In this document: positions 28,053 through 37,016 of the stretch, in pieces | Layout of the letters: every line of letters begins with the position of its first letter | Numbering within the stretch: the first letter of the stretch is position 1 | Origin: Streptomyces sp. NBC_00376 | Lineage (GTDB): Bacteria; Actinomycetota; Actinomycetes; Streptomycetales; Streptomycetaceae | Length of the DNA: 64,000 nt | Assembly (NCBI RefSeq): GCF_036077095.1 | Contig: NZ_CP107960.1 | Coordinates: 5,208,001 to 5,272,000, forward strand | Direction: 5' to 3' | Program-made: the position numbers and the translations under genes | Notes under the pieces: model-generated | Told to the model about the DNA's origin: nothing | Databases searched by the model: none | The model's input: only the letters and a program-made list of their open reading frames with translations

Positions 28053-29459
28053 GTGCAATTCCACGATTCGATGATCAGTCTCGTAGGCAATACCCCGCTG
28101 GTGAGGCTGCGCAGTGTGACGGCCGGCATCCAGGCGACGGTCCTGGCCAAGGTCGAGTACTTCAACCCCGGCGGTTCGGTCAAGGACCGCATCGCCCTGA
28201 GGATGATCGAGGCCGCGGAGCAGAGCGGCGAGCTCGAGCCCGGCGGCACGATCGTCGAGCCGACCAGTGGCAACACCGGCGTCGGCCTGGCGATCGTCGC
28301 CCAGCAGAAGGGGTACAAGTGCATCTTCGTCTGCCCGGACAAGGTGTCCCTGGACAAGATCAATGTGCTGCGCGCCTACGGTGCCGAGGTCGTCGTCTGC
28401 CCGACGGCCGTTGACCCCGAGCACCCGGACTCCTACTACAACGTCTCCGACCGTCTGGTCCGCGAGACGCCGGGGGCCTGGAAGCCGGACCAGTACTCCA
28501 ACCCCAACAACCCGCGTTCCCACTACGAGACCACTGGTCCCGAGCTGTGGGAGCAGACGGACGGGAAGATCACCCACTTCGTCGCGGGGGTCGGAACCGG
28601 CGGCACGATCAGCGGCACCGGCCGCTATCTGAAGGAGATCAGCGGCGGATCGGTGAAGGTGGTCGGCGCGGACCCGGAAGGCTCGGTCTACTCCGGCGGC
28701 TCCGGGCGCCCCTACCTCGTCGAGGGCGTCGGCGAGGACTTCTGGCCGAGCGCCTACGACCGTACGGTCACGGACGAGATCGTCGCCGTGTCCGACAAGG
28801 ACTCCTTCCAGATGACCCGCCGCCTCGCCAAGGAGGAGGGGCTGCTGGTCGGCGGCTCCTGCGGCATGGCGGTCGTCGCCGCCCTGGAGGTCGCGAGCCG
28901 CCTGGGCCCGGACGACGTGGTCGTCGTCCTGCTGCCCGACAGCGGCCGCGGCTACCTCAGCAAGATCTTCAACGACGAGTGGATGGCCGACTACGGCTTC
29001 CTGGAGGACACCGGCCCGTCCGCGCGCGTCGCCGATGTGCTCGACCACAAGGCCGGTCCGATCCCGACCCTCGTCCACATGCACCCGGAGGAGACCGTCG
29101 GCGAGGCGATCGACGTGCTGCGCGAGTACGGCGTCTCGCAGATGCCGATCGTGAAGCCGGGCGCCGGCCACCCGGACGTGATGGCCGCCGAGGTCATCGG
29201 TTCGGTGGTGGAGCGGGAGCTGCTCAACGCGCTCTTCGCCCAGCGCGCCTCGCTCTCCGACCCGCTGGAGAAGCACATGTCGCCGCCGCTGCCGCAGGTC
29301 GGCTCCGGCGAACCGGTCGAGGACCTGATGGCCGTGCTCGGCGGCACGAACACCGCGGACGCGGCGATCGTGCTGGTGGAGGGCAAGCCGAAGGGCGTGG
29401 TCAGCCGCCAGGACCTGCTGGCGTTCCTCGCCAAGGACGCGACGGCCGGCAAGCCGTAG
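28053..29459 (+). CDS. Cystathionine beta-synthase
   Basis: PLP enzyme that joins serine and homocysteine into cystathionine in reverse trans-sulfuration. The GTG at 28053 has GGAG seven bases upstream. The fold-type II core contains GGSVKDRIAL with the PLP Lys44, TSGNTGVGLA near 73, and the phosphate loop GTGGTISGTG near 182. The C-terminal part (about 335-465) has two CBS domains, which fits a cystathionine beta-synthase rather than a plain cysteine synthase. There is no haem-binding N-terminal extension, as expected in bacteria. No cystathionine gamma-lyase gene follows. Confidence 0.93.
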   Translation: MQFHDSMISLVGNTPLVRLRSVTAGIQATVLAKVEYFNPGGSVKDRIALRMIEAAEQSGELEPGGTIVEPTSGNTGVGLAIVAQQKGYKCIFVCPDKVSLDKINVLRAYGAEVVVCPTAVDPEHPDSYYNVSDRLVRETPGAWKPDQYSNPNNPRSHYETTGPELWEQTDGKITHFVAGVGTGGTISGTGRYLKEISGGSVKVVGADPEGSVYSGGSGRPYLVEGVGEDFWPSAYDRTVTDEIVAVSDKDSFQMTRRLAKEEGLLVGGSCGMAVVAALEVASRLGPDDVVVVLLPDSGRGYLSKIFNDEWMADYGFLEDTGPSARVADVLDHKAGPIPTLVHMHPEETVGEAIDVLREYGVSQMPIVKPGAGHPDVMAAEVIGSVVERELLNALFAQRASLSDPLEKHMSPPLPQVGSGEPVEDLMAVLGGTNTADAAIVLVEGKPKGVVSRQDLLAFLAKDATAGKP

Positions 29460-29544
29460 CACCCCGCGGGGCTCCGCTTCGCGAAAACGGTACGAGCGCG
29501 ACACGTTCGCGCAGCACCGGCTTAACACGAGTCCGGCAGATTGA

Positions 29545-29576
29545 CGGGTGTCGGCAGGGAGACCCGCCGACACCCG
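29545..29576 (+). terminator. Terminator after cystathionine beta-synthase
   Basis: CGGGTGTCGGC at 29545-29555 pairs with GCCGACACCCG at 29566-29576 over an AGGGAGACCC loop that can add two more pairs. The 29460-29782 gap otherwise contains only this and the next hairpin. Confidence 0.75.
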
Positions 29577-29663
29577 ATACGGCGACACGGACTACGGAGC
29601 GGCTCCCGGACCTCCACCGTCGCCAGGACGCGGTGACCGGAACTGACCCGGACCGTGTCTTCT

Positions 29664-29720
29664 CGCGGGGACCGCCGTCGTCCCGCCCCCCGGGCGACCG
29701 GGGGTGCGGCGGTCCCCGCG
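29664..29720. terminator. Large inverted repeat between convergent genes
   Basis: CGCGGGGACCGCCG at 29664-29677 pairs perfectly with its complement at 29707-29720; a 29-base loop is itself GC-rich. Flanking GTGTC and GACAC could extend the stem. It lies downstream of both the cystathionine beta-synthase gene and the convergent HTH regulator gene and is probably a shared terminator. Confidence 0.65.
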
Positions 29721-29782
29721 ACACATCCGTCGGTGCAGGCGCGCGGCTCCGTCCCTCCACACGCGCGGCCCCTGGGCGTGTC

Positions 29783-30619
29783 TCAGCCGGCCGGTGCCGG
29801 TGCGGCCGCCCGGCTCGCCAGCAGCGCGATGCGTTCGGCGGTCTCGCTGCCGGGCTCCGGGGTGTAGACCACCAGGGACTGACCGGGATCGCCGGCCGCG
29901 CCGAGCGTCTCGTACGGCAGGACCAGCTCACCCGCGACCGCGTGGTTGATGCGCTTGACGCCACCGGTCTTCGACTTCACCTGATGGTCCGCCCACAGCC
30001 GGCGGAAGTCCTCGCTCTTCAAGGACAACTCACCCACCAGTGTGGCCAGTTGCCGGTCATTGGGGTGCAGCCCCGCGTCCAGCCGCAGATACGCGACCGT
30101 CTCCGCCGCCACCGCCGCCCAGTCCGGGTACAGCTCCCGCGCCGCCGGCTCCAGGAACACCTGGCGCGGCATGTTGCGCTCGGCGGCGGGCATCCGGGAG
30201 AAGCCGACGACGGCGTCCCCCAGCGCGTTCCAGGCCAGCACGTCCATCCGGCGCCCCAGGATGAACGCCGGGGCACCGGCCAGCGAGTCCAGCACCAGGC
30301 GCAGCCCCGGACGCACCCGCTGGGAGGAGGCCGGAGCCGAGGCGCCGGCCCTGGGGCGTGCCACCGTACGCAGGTACGTGTGCTCCGTCTCGTCCAGCCG
30401 CAGCACCCGGGCTATCGCGTCGAGCACCGCGTCCGAGACGCTCGGGCCGCGCCCCTGCTCCAGCCGGATGTAGTAGTCGACGCTCACCCCGGCGAGCTGC
30501 GCCACCTCCTCGCGCCGCAGTCCCGGCACGCGCCGCCGGCCGTACGCCTGGAGCCCCACGTCCTCGGGCTGGATACGGGCGCGGCGTGAGCGGAGGAAAT
30601 CCCCCAGGTCAGCTTCCAT
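29783..30619 (-). CDS. XRE-family transcriptional regulator with MmyB-like ligand domain
   Basis: 278 residues. The N-terminal helix-turn-helix (GLRREEVAQLAGVSVDYYIRLEQGRG, about residues 33-58) is followed by a longer C-terminal domain (from about 90) of the MmyB type, which binds fatty acids or other small ligands in characterised relatives. The region NPLGxA-like WNALGDAVVGF and the ending VVYTPEPGSETAERIALLAS fit that family. The ATG start has only a weak ribosome site. It is divergent from an SDR oxidoreductase gene 149 bases away, the usual MmyB-regulator arrangement, so the regulator probably controls that gene. Confidence 0.92.
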   Translation of the reverse strand: MEADLGDFLRSRRARIQPEDVGLQAYGRRRVPGLRREEVAQLAGVSVDYYIRLEQGRGPSVSDAVLDAIARVLRLDETEHTYLRTVARPRAGASAPASSQRVRPGLRLVLDSLAGAPAFILGRRMDVLAWNALGDAVVGFSRMPAAERNMPRQVFLEPAARELYPDWAAVAAETVAYLRLDAGLHPNDRQLATLVGELSLKSEDFRRLWADHQVKSKTGGVKRINHAVAGELVLPYETLGAAGDPGQSLVVYTPEPGSETAERIALLASRAAAPAPAG

Positions 30620-30768
30620 GGCGTCGATCGTAGAAGAACCGCGATCGCCCAGCCTGGTACTGGCAGACCCAGGAACAGCGTCCCCCTGGGTAACCCGTCG
30701 GCGGCCCCGCAGAGTGGAACCAGGCCGGGGAAACGCCCCGGGCCGCAAGGCGCACAAGGAGCACGGAC

Positions 30769-31530
30769 ATGTCGTACACGACTCTCGCAGGCCGCACCGC
30801 CGTCATCACCGGAGCCGCCAGCGGCATGGGCAGCGCGACCGCCCGGCTGCTCGCCGCCCAGGGAGTCAGGGTCGCCCTGCTGGCCCGGCGCGCGGAGCGG
30901 CTGGAGGAGCTGGCCGCCGCGATCAAGGAGGCGGGCGGCGAGGCGCTCGCCGTCGCCACCGACGTCACCGACCAGGCGTCCGTCGACGCCGCGGCCGAGC
31001 TGGTGCACAGCACCTTCGGCCAGGTGGACCTGGTGGTCAACGCGGCCGGTGTGATGCTGCCGAACCCGGTGGACGAGGGCCGGACCGACGAGTGGCAGCG
31101 GATGATCGACACCAATGTGACGGGCGCCCTGCGGATCATCCGGGCCTTCACGGCCGACCTGGTGGCGGCGGCCGCCGAGGGCCGCACCGCGGACCTGGTC
31201 AACATCTCGTCCATCGGCGCGCACATCATGTTCCCCAACTACGCCGTGTACGGGGCGACGAAGGCGGCGCTGACGTACCTGTCCACGTCGCTGCGCACCG
31301 AGTTCGGGCCGCGTGACGTCCGCGTCACGAACATCGAGCCGGGCCTCACGGACACGGAGCTGGCCGGCCACGTCGACAACGCCGAGCTGAGCGGCCAGCT
31401 CGACGGCATGTTCGACGCGCTCGGCGGGCTCTCCAGCGACGAGATCGCCGACCTGATCGCCTACGCGACCAGCCGGGCGCGCCACATCAACCTGCGCCAG
31501 CTGGTCGTGCAGCCCACCCGCCAGGCGTAG
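30769..31530 (+). CDS. Short-chain dehydrogenase/reductase
   Basis: NAD(P)-dependent oxidoreductase of 253 residues. Cofactor motif TGAASGMGSA at 14-23, NAAG at 91-94, catalytic Ser147 in NISS, and the YGATK pair Tyr161/Lys165 are all in place. The sequence ALLARRAERLEEL with Arg after the second strand suggests NADPH preference. AAGGAG lies seven bases before the ATG. The divergent MmyB-type regulator gene probably controls it. Substrate unknown; related proteins are annotated as general carbonyl or alcohol reductases. Confidence 0.92.
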   Translation: MSYTTLAGRTAVITGAASGMGSATARLLAAQGVRVALLARRAERLEELAAAIKEAGGEALAVATDVTDQASVDAAAELVHSTFGQVDLVVNAAGVMLPNPVDEGRTDEWQRMIDTNVTGALRIIRAFTADLVAAAAEGRTADLVNISSIGAHIMFPNYAVYGATKAALTYLSTSLRTEFGPRDVRVTNIEPGLTDTELAGHVDNAELSGQLDGMFDALGGLSSDEIADLIAYATSRARHINLRQLVVQPTRQA

Positions 31531-31600
31531 GGCGGTGGATTCCCGGGGCGGTTCCGAGCCCCCGGCCGTCAGTTCCCCCAGCCGTCGGTCCTCCCGGCCG

Positions 31601-32020
31601 TCAGTCCTCCCAGTCGGAGCCCGTACGGCCGGGGCCGTGCGAGAACCACGGCCAGTTGCGGGCCGCGTGCACGGCGTTGACCGCGACGATCCCGAGCCAG
31701 GCGACGATCAGGCCTCCGGTGTGGGCGGCCCCGGCAGCGATCGCCGACAGCGGTACGGCCAGGACCAGCGAGATGATCCCGAAGCCGTAGCGCTCGCCGA
31801 AATTCCCCAGGGGCTGCGACGGGCGCGCACCCCTGGCGGCGCTCACCCGCTGTTCGGCGAGATGGCGCCGGACCTGGCGGTCGAGAGTGCTGTCGAGCTG
31901 CTGCTCGACCTTCTCCAGAAAAGACTCCACGAGCGCGGGCTCGTACTCCGAACCCAGCTCACTACGGGCATGCAGGGCGGCATCGAGCTCGTTCCTGAGC
32001 TCGGGGTCACGGGCTTTCAT
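31601..32020 (-). CDS. Small membrane protein of unknown function
   Basis: 139 residues. The N-terminal 75 residues are charged and helical (ALVESFLEKVEQQLDSTLDRQVRRHLA), suggesting a coiled coil. Two hydrophobic helices follow (FGIISLVLAVPLSAIAAGA and GLIVAWLGIVAVNAVHAA), ending in an acidic tail GSDWED. The ATG at 32020 follows AAAGG; the open frame extends upstream but through Pro/Arg-rich sequence unlike a protein. A conserved type of small actinobacterial membrane protein, by appearance. It is convergent with the SDR gene and divergent from the RpiR-type regulator gene. Confidence 0.75.
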   Translation of the reverse strand: MKARDPELRNELDAALHARSELGSEYEPALVESFLEKVEQQLDSTLDRQVRRHLAEQRVSAARGARPSQPLGNFGERYGFGIISLVLAVPLSAIAAGAAHTGGLIVAWLGIVAVNAVHAARNWPWFSHGPGRTGSDWED

Positions 32021-32162
32021 GACCTTTACGGTACGAATCGCGGGCGTCGCGGGCAGTGGGGCTAACCCCCCTCTTTGGGTCGGGCTTCGGGTCGGGCTTC
32101 GGGTCGGTCCTTGGGCCGGGCGGCTCCTCGGACCGGGTGTCCCGCGTGGCCGACCGCCCCGG

Positions 32163-32180
32163 CTGCATATGGACATGCAG
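32163..32180. promoter_or_regulatory. Inverted repeat upstream of the RpiR-type regulator gene
   Basis: CTGCAT-N6-ATGCAG is a perfect 6-base inverted repeat 70 bases before the regulator's ATG, a plausible autoregulatory operator. The preceding 32060-32130 stretch has three short direct repeats of GGGTCGGGCTTC type. Confidence 0.35.
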
Positions 32181-32249
32181 ACACCTTGCTGGCTGAATGG
32201 ATTTGTCGGCGCCGGATCGCGGTGCGCCGGAATCCACCGAGGGGACAGC

Positions 32250-33098
32250 ATGAGCGGGAGCAGCCCGGCTGCGCGGTTGCAGCAGCTCTTCGAGGGGCGC
32301 CGGCTCACACCCACCCAGCGGCGCATCGCGCACTCGATGGTGCGCAGGGCCGGGGACGTCCCGTTCCTGTCGAGCGTGGAGCTGGCCGAGCTCGCCGGGG
32401 TCAGCCAGCCGTCCGTCACCCGGTTCGCCGTGGCGCTCGGCTTCGACGGCTACCCGGCGCTCCGCAAGCACCTGCGGGAGGTCGCACCCGCCGAGCCCGT
32501 GTCCGTGGCCGGGGGCGGGGACGACGTGTACAACGAGTACCAGCAGGCGGTGCTCGGCGAGATCGAGAATCTGCGGCACCTGGCCGAACTGCTCGCCGAC
32601 CCCGGGCCCGTCGAGCGGGCGGGCAGGCTGCTGGCGGCCTCGCGGCCGCTGCTGGTGCTCGGGCTGCGGGCCGCCTCCTCGCAGGCGCGCGGCTTCGGTT
32701 ACTTCGCGGCCAAGGTCCACCCCGATGTCCGGGTGCTCGACGAGGGCGGCAGCATGCTGCGCGACCGGATCGACGCCGCACGCCGGGCGGGTGGCTCCGC
32801 GCTGATCTGCTTCGCGCTGCCCCGGCACCCGAAGGAGGTCGTGGACGCGCTCGCGTACGCGCAGGAGCAGGGGATGACCGTCGTGTCGGTGGCGGACTCC
32901 GCGTTCGCGCCCGTCGCCAAGTACAGCGATCTGCTGATCCCGGCCGCCGTCGGCACCGGGCTCGCCTTCGACACGGCGTGCGCGCCGATGCTGCTGGGGC
33001 GGGTGCTGCTGGAGGCGATGTGCGACGACCTGCCCGACGCGCAGGCATGGCTGGAGGAGTTCGACGCGAGGGCGGCGCGGGGGCTGTTCGTGGAGTGA
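32250..33098 (+). CDS. MurR/RpiR family transcriptional regulator
   Basis: 282 residues: an N-terminal HTH_6 domain (about 1-78, with LAELAGVSQPSVTRFAVALGFDGY as the DNA-reading helix region) and a C-terminal SIS sugar-phosphate-isomerase-like domain (about 120-255, VLGLRAASSQARGFGYFAAKV and FALPRHPKEVVDALAYA). The SIS domain usually binds a phosphosugar or related ligand. GAGGGG precedes the ATG. It lies about 2.3 kb before the hut operon with the same orientation, so it could regulate hut genes, as some RpiR members do in other bacteria; this is inference. Confidence 0.92.
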   Translation: MSGSSPAARLQQLFEGRRLTPTQRRIAHSMVRRAGDVPFLSSVELAELAGVSQPSVTRFAVALGFDGYPALRKHLREVAPAEPVSVAGGGDDVYNEYQQAVLGEIENLRHLAELLADPGPVERAGRLLAASRPLLVLGLRAASSQARGFGYFAAKVHPDVRVLDEGGSMLRDRIDAARRAGGSALICFALPRHPKEVVDALAYAQEQGMTVVSVADSAFAPVAKYSDLLIPAAVGTGLAFDTACAPMLLGRVLLEAMCDDLPDAQAWLEEFDARAARGLFVE

Positions 33099-33142
33099 CG
33101 GGCCCGGGGCTGCCGTCCGGCCGGGCCGGGGACAATGGCGCG

Positions 33143-33850
33143 ATGCTGGAGCTGCTGCCGGGAATCGGTGTGGCACTGCCGTGCGGGGGCGGGGTGCTGC
33201 GGTTCGGAACGAGCGCCGATGCCGCCCATGACCTGCTGACCGCGTCCGCGGACCGGGTCCACCTGGGGCGGCAGTGCGGGTCGTTGATGATCAAGGACTA
33301 CTCCGAACTCCGCCATGCCCACGACGCGTGGCTCGGCGGCTGCCTCTTCCAGCCCGGATGGAACACCGTGGCCGAGTTCGACGGGATCCGGCTGACCATG
33401 GCCGGTGGCGGCCCGGACGCGGCCGACGGGCTCGCACGGGTCGAGGTGGAGCGGGTGCGCCCGGCGTCGGGGCCGAGTGCGGCCGCTGCCGTGTGGGACG
33501 GGGTCGATCTGTTCGGGCACCCGGCCGACGAGGTACTCCTGGTGCTCCCGGAGACGGTGCGGCTGTCGGAACCGGCCTCGGGCGTGGCCGTGCCCGCGCT
33601 CGGGCTGCGGCTGGGCGGGAACGCCCCGGTGGGCGACAGGTGGGGGCGGCTGACCCTGACCGGCACGGAGTCCGACGGCTGGGCGCGCTGCTGCGCCGGC
33701 CGGTTCCACTGCGCCGGGGGCGGCAACGGACTGGTGGGGATCACGGGCCGAGGGGCGCGCGGCGGGGTGACCGCCGCGGCTTCGCCGATTCTCAGGCACC
33801 GCTCATCTACGGCCACTAACCTCCGGGCCGGAAGGCTCACCAGGAGCTGA
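33143..33850 (+). CDS. Hypothetical protein
   Basis: 235 residues with no signal peptide or membrane segment. It begins LELLPGIGVALPCGGGVLRFGTSADAAHDLL from an ATG at 33143; the frame upstream is open but overlaps the regulator gene. Glycines and tryptophans are frequent, as in a beta-rich fold (WLGGCLFQPGWNTVAEFDG, GLRLGGNAPVGDRWGRLTL). I do not recognise a family. It follows the RpiR gene by 44 bases and may be in the same transcript. The last 40 codons run into Arg/Ser-rich sequence and into a short repeat block, so the C terminus may have been extended recently. Confidence 0.65.
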   Translation: MLELLPGIGVALPCGGGVLRFGTSADAAHDLLTASADRVHLGRQCGSLMIKDYSELRHAHDAWLGGCLFQPGWNTVAEFDGIRLTMAGGGPDAADGLARVEVERVRPASGPSAAAAVWDGVDLFGHPADEVLLVLPETVRLSEPASGVAVPALGLRLGGNAPVGDRWGRLTLTGTESDGWARCCAGRFHCAGGGNGLVGITGRGARGGVTAAASPILRHRSSTATNLRAGRLTRS

Positions 33851-33886
33851 CGGGCTCATCAGGAGTTGGCGGCTCACCAGGAGCTG
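33834..33886. repeat. Triple 16-base direct repeat
   Basis: GGCTCACCAGGAGCTG occurs at 33834-33849 and 33871-33886 exactly, with a variant copy (GGCTCATCAGGAGTTG) at 33853-33868. The array overlaps the end of the preceding gene and ends 18 bases before the next start; each copy carries an AGGAG element. Confidence 0.7.
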
Positions 33887-33903
33887 CGGAGAGGGGTACG
33901 GAC

Positions 33904-34470
33904 GTGGGACGCGGAGCGCAGTCGTTGGCGAGGGTGGCCGTGATCGTACGGGCCGGTGCCGCACCGCTGTGGTGGCCGGGGCTGCTGGCAGCGGCGATCG
34001 GCGCGCTGGTGCCGGGGCTCACCGGGCGCCGGATCGGCCTGCTGTCCGGGGCCGCGCTCTTCCTGATCACGACGGCGGTGGTGGCGTTCGCGCGCGGCGG
34101 CCGGTACGCGGAGCTGGCCGGGGGCGCCACGCGTGCCGGGCGGTCCGACTTCCTCCAGGACCGCGCCGTGACCGTACGCAACTGGCGGCGCGGGCACCGG
34201 TGGTGGCTGCTCGGCGCGTTCCTCGTGGCGGTGGCCAGCGCGTTCCTGCTGCCCGGGGCCGGTGGGCTGGTGCTCGCCGGGGCGGGCGCCGGGCTCTGGC
34301 TCAAGGCCGTCCGGATCGGGCGGCGCGAGGAGCGGGACGACGCCCTGTACTGGGTGCGGACCGACTGGGTGGAGCGCGGGCGGCCCGCGGGCAAGCAGGT
34401 CAAGGGGTACCGGTCGACCGGGCCGATGGCGGGCGACGCCGCGCCCGGCGGGGCGCGGCGCCGGCGCTGA
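33904..34470 (+). CDS. Small integral membrane protein
   Basis: 188 residues. Hydrophobic helices at about 20-35 and 45-63, then 101-117 and 119-133. A basic tail follows (RRGARRRR end). The GTG has GAGAGGGG seven bases upstream. I do not recognise the family; the codon usage is normal for this genome and the hydrophobic pattern is not that of a spurious frame. It is convergent with the Roadblock gene, 12 bases apart. Confidence 0.72.
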   Translation: MGRGAQSLARVAVIVRAGAAPLWWPGLLAAAIGALVPGLTGRRIGLLSGAALFLITTAVVAFARGGRYAELAGGATRAGRSDFLQDRAVTVRNWRRGHRWWLLGAFLVAVASAFLLPGAGGLVLAGAGAGLWLKAVRIGRREERDDALYWVRTDWVERGRPAGKQVKGYRSTGPMAGDAAPGGARRRR

Positions 34471-34482
34471 ATCCGCCCGCCG

Positions 34483-35037
34483 TCAGGAGCGGGGCGGCTG
34501 CGGGCCGGGGTGCGGGAGTTGCTGCTGGGACGGTTGCGGGGGCTGTGACCGGGGTCGTTGCTGGGAGGTGAGGGACGGGGGTGCCGGTCGGGCGGCGCGG
34601 CGCGATGCGGCGTCGATCAGCTCGCCGATGCGGGCGCCCGCGAGGCGGCCCTCGATGTGGAGTGCCCCGACGTCGACCCGGTCCTCGGCCAGCAGCGTGA
34701 GGACGGCCGAGGGCCCTGCGGCGTACGACGCGACGCAGCCGGACTCGCCCCGTACGAGAAGTTCACCGAAGCCGCCCCGGCCGGTCGCCTCCGCCATCCG
34801 CGTCGCGACGCCGAGCGCGGCCGCGGTCAGCGCGCCGACGCGCTCCGGCTCCACGTCCGGGGTGTCGTGGGCCAGGACGAGCCCGTCGGTGCCGGCGACC
34901 AGGGCGCCGGACAGGAGCGGGACCCGGGTCCGTAATCGCCGTAGCTCGGCCAGGACGTCCCGCGCCTGCGCTTCGGCTTCCGCGTCGGGCGCCATCGGCG
35001 GTTTCGTCCCGGCGCGCAGCCTGAGTGCTCGGATCAC
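34483..35037 (-). CDS. Roadblock/LC7 domain protein with a TTA codon
   Basis: 184 residues. The Roadblock/LC7 fold covers about residues 25-145: ARDVLAELRRLRTRVPLLSGALVAGTDGLVLAHD, then VGALTAAALGVATRMAEATG and LLVRGESGCVASYAAGPSAVLTLLAEDRVDVGALHIEG. Such proteins usually act with small Ras-like GTPases in Streptomyces conservons, but no histidine kinase or GTPase gene is next to this one. The C-terminal tail is Pro/Gln-rich. The GTG has GGGAGG five bases upstream. Codon 35 is TTA (34933-34935), so translation should depend on the bldA tRNA and rise late in development. Confidence 0.85.
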   Translation of the reverse strand: MIRALRLRAGTKPPMAPDAEAEAQARDVLAELRRLRTRVPLLSGALVAGTDGLVLAHDTPDVEPERVGALTAAALGVATRMAEATGRGGFGELLVRGESGCVASYAAGPSAVLTLLAEDRVDVGALHIEGRLAGARIGELIDAASRRAARPAPPSLTSQQRPRSQPPQPSQQQLPHPGPQPPRS

Positions 35038-35288
35038 AGGGGCCTCCCATGCGTCTGCGAGCCGGTGCGGCGCAGCGGCCGGGGCATACGGACACCCCTG
35101 CCGGCTCGGTGTGCGAGTGTGACCACGAGGCTACGCAACGTGCTTTCCCTGGACAGGGGTTCAGGCACCTCCCAGGGGCACATGCCCTGGTGCACGGAGG
35201 CGTACGGAGGGCGCGTGTCGAGGGCGCCGGGCGACCCGTGTGCGGGGTGAGCGCCGGGCGTCCGTCCCCGTGCGACGGCGCGGGGCTG

Positions 35289-35323
35289 TTGACTACGAGT
35301 ATTCAGGCATTCAGGATGTGAAT
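35289..35323 (+). promoter_or_regulatory. Hut operon promoter with overlapping inverted repeat
   Basis: TTGACT at 35289-35294 and CAGGAT at 35312-35317 are 17 bases apart, a good HrdB-type promoter. ATTCA-GGATG-TGAAT (35309-35323) overlaps the -10 box, and another ATTCA half-site lies at 35301-35305. A regulator bound there would block transcription. The rest of the 35038-35354 gap has no visible gene. Confidence 0.55.
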
Positions 35324-35354
35324 AGAGGACTTACAGTCGCGAGGAGGCATTGCC

Positions 35355-37016
35355 ATGGCAGGACCCCGCCCAGTTCGGGCACCGCGCGGTACGGAACTCA
35401 GCGCCCTGGGATGGCAGCAGGAGGCCGCCCTGCGCATGCTCCAGAACAACCTCGACCCCGAGGTCGCCGAGCACCCCGACAAGCTCGTCGTCTACGGCGG
35501 CACCGGCAAGGCGGCCCGCGACTGGCGCTCCTTCGACGCGATGGTGCGCACGCTGCGGACGCTCAAGCAGGACGAGACGATGCTCGTCCAGTCCGGCCGC
35601 CCGGTCGGCGTCATGCAGACGCACGAGTGGGCGCCGCGCGTCCTGATCGCCAACTCCAACCTGGTCGGCGACTGGGCGAACTGGGAGGAGTTCCGCCGCC
35701 TGGAGGCGCTCGGGCTCACCATGTACGGCCAGATGACCGCCGGATCGTGGATCTACATCGGCACGCAGGGCATCCTCCAGGGCACGTACGAGACGTTCGC
35801 GGCGGTGGCGGCCAAGAAGTTCAACGGCACCCTCGCCGGCACGATCACCCTGACCGCCGGACTCGGCGGCATGGGCGGCGCCCAGCCGCTCGCCGTGACC
35901 ATGAACGACGGCGTCGCGATCTGCATCGACTGCGACCCGCGCGCCATCGAGCGCCGGATCGAGCACCGCTACCTGGACGTGCGCGCCGACTCCCTGGAGC
36001 ACGCGCTCCAGCTGGCCACCGAGGCGCGGGACGCCCGCCGTCCGCTCTCCATCGGCCTGCTCGGCAACGCGGCGGAGCTGCTGCCCCGGATGCTCGTCGA
36101 GGGCGCCCCGATCGACATCGTCACCGACCAGACCAGCGCGCACGACCCGCTGTCGTACCTCCCGCTCGGTCTCGACTTCGACGACATGGCCTCGTACGCC
36201 GCCGAGAAGCCCGCCGACTTCACGCAGCGCGCCCGGGAGTCGATGGCCAAGCACGTCGAGGCGATGGTCGGCTTCATGGACGCCGGGGCCGAGGTCTTCG
36301 ACTACGGCAACTCCATCCGCGGCGAGGCCCGGCTCGCGGGCTACGACCGGGCGTTCGACTTCCCCGGCTTCGTGCCCGCGTACATCCGGCCGCTGTTCTG
36401 CGAGGGCAAGGGCCCGTTCCGCTGGGCGGCCCTGTCGGGTGAGGCCTCCGACATCCACAGGACCGACAAGGCGATGCTGGAGCTCTTCCCGGAGAACGAG
36501 TCGCTGCACCGCTGGATCAGGATGGCCGGCGAGCGCGTCCACTTCCAGGGGCTGCCCGCCCGGATCTGCTGGCTCGGCTACGGCGAGCGCGACCGGGCCG
36601 GTGAGCGGTTCAACGACATGGTGGCGAGCGGTGAGCTGGCCGCCCCGCTGGCCATCGGGCGCGACCACCTGGACTGCGGCTCCGTGGCCTCCCCGTACCG
36701 GGAGACCGAGGCCATGCTCGACGGATCCGACGCGATCGCCGACTGGCCGCTGCTCAACGCCATGGTCAACGTGGCGTCCGGCGCCTCGTGGGTCTCCATC
36801 CACCACGGCGGCGGCGTGGGCATGGGCCGCTCCATCCACGCCGGGCAGGTGACCGTCGCAGACGGTACGAAGCTGGCGGGCGAGAAGATCCGCCGGGTGC
36901 TCACCAACGACCCGGGCATGGGCGTCATCCGGCACGTCGACGCCGGGTACGACATCGCGGAGTCCGTCGCCGCGGACAAGGGCGTGCGCGTTCCGATGAC
37001 GGAGGACGGCCAGTGA
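35355..37016 (+). CDS. hutU: Urocanate hydratase (urocanase)
   Basis: Second step of histidine breakdown: urocanate plus water gives imidazolone propionate, using tightly bound NAD+. 553 residues, the normal length. Family blocks include [19 protein letters not shown] near the N terminus, [14 protein letters not shown] in the NAD site, [24 protein letters not shown], and the region [23 protein letters not shown]. The ATG follows GAGGAG. It is the first gene of a four-gene operon and overlaps the next start by GTGA. Histidase (hutH), the preceding step, is not in the window. Confidence 0.97.
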   Translation: MAGPRPVRAPRGTELSALGWQQEAALRMLQNNLDPEVAEHPDKLVVYGGTGKAARDWRSFDAMVRTLRTLKQDETMLVQSGRPVGVMQTHEWAPRVLIANSNLVGDWANWEEFRRLEALGLTMYGQMTAGSWIYIGTQGILQGTYETFAAVAAKKFNGTLAGTITLTAGLGGMGGAQPLAVTMNDGVAICIDCDPRAIERRIEHRYLDVRADSLEHALQLATEARDARRPLSIGLLGNAAELLPRMLVEGAPIDIVTDQTSAHDPLSYLPLGLDFDDMASYAAEKPADFTQRARESMAKHVEAMVGFMDAGAEVFDYGNSIRGEARLAGYDRAFDFPGFVPAYIRPLFCEGKGPFRWAALSGEASDIHRTDKAMLELFPENESLHRWIRMAGERVHFQGLPARICWLGYGERDRAGERFNDMVASGELAAPLAIGRDHLDCGSVASPYRETEAMLDGSDAIADWPLLNAMVNVASGASWVSIHHGGGVGMGRSIHAGQVTVADGTKLAGEKIRRVLTNDPGMGVIRHVDAGYDIAESVAADKGVRVPMTEDGQ

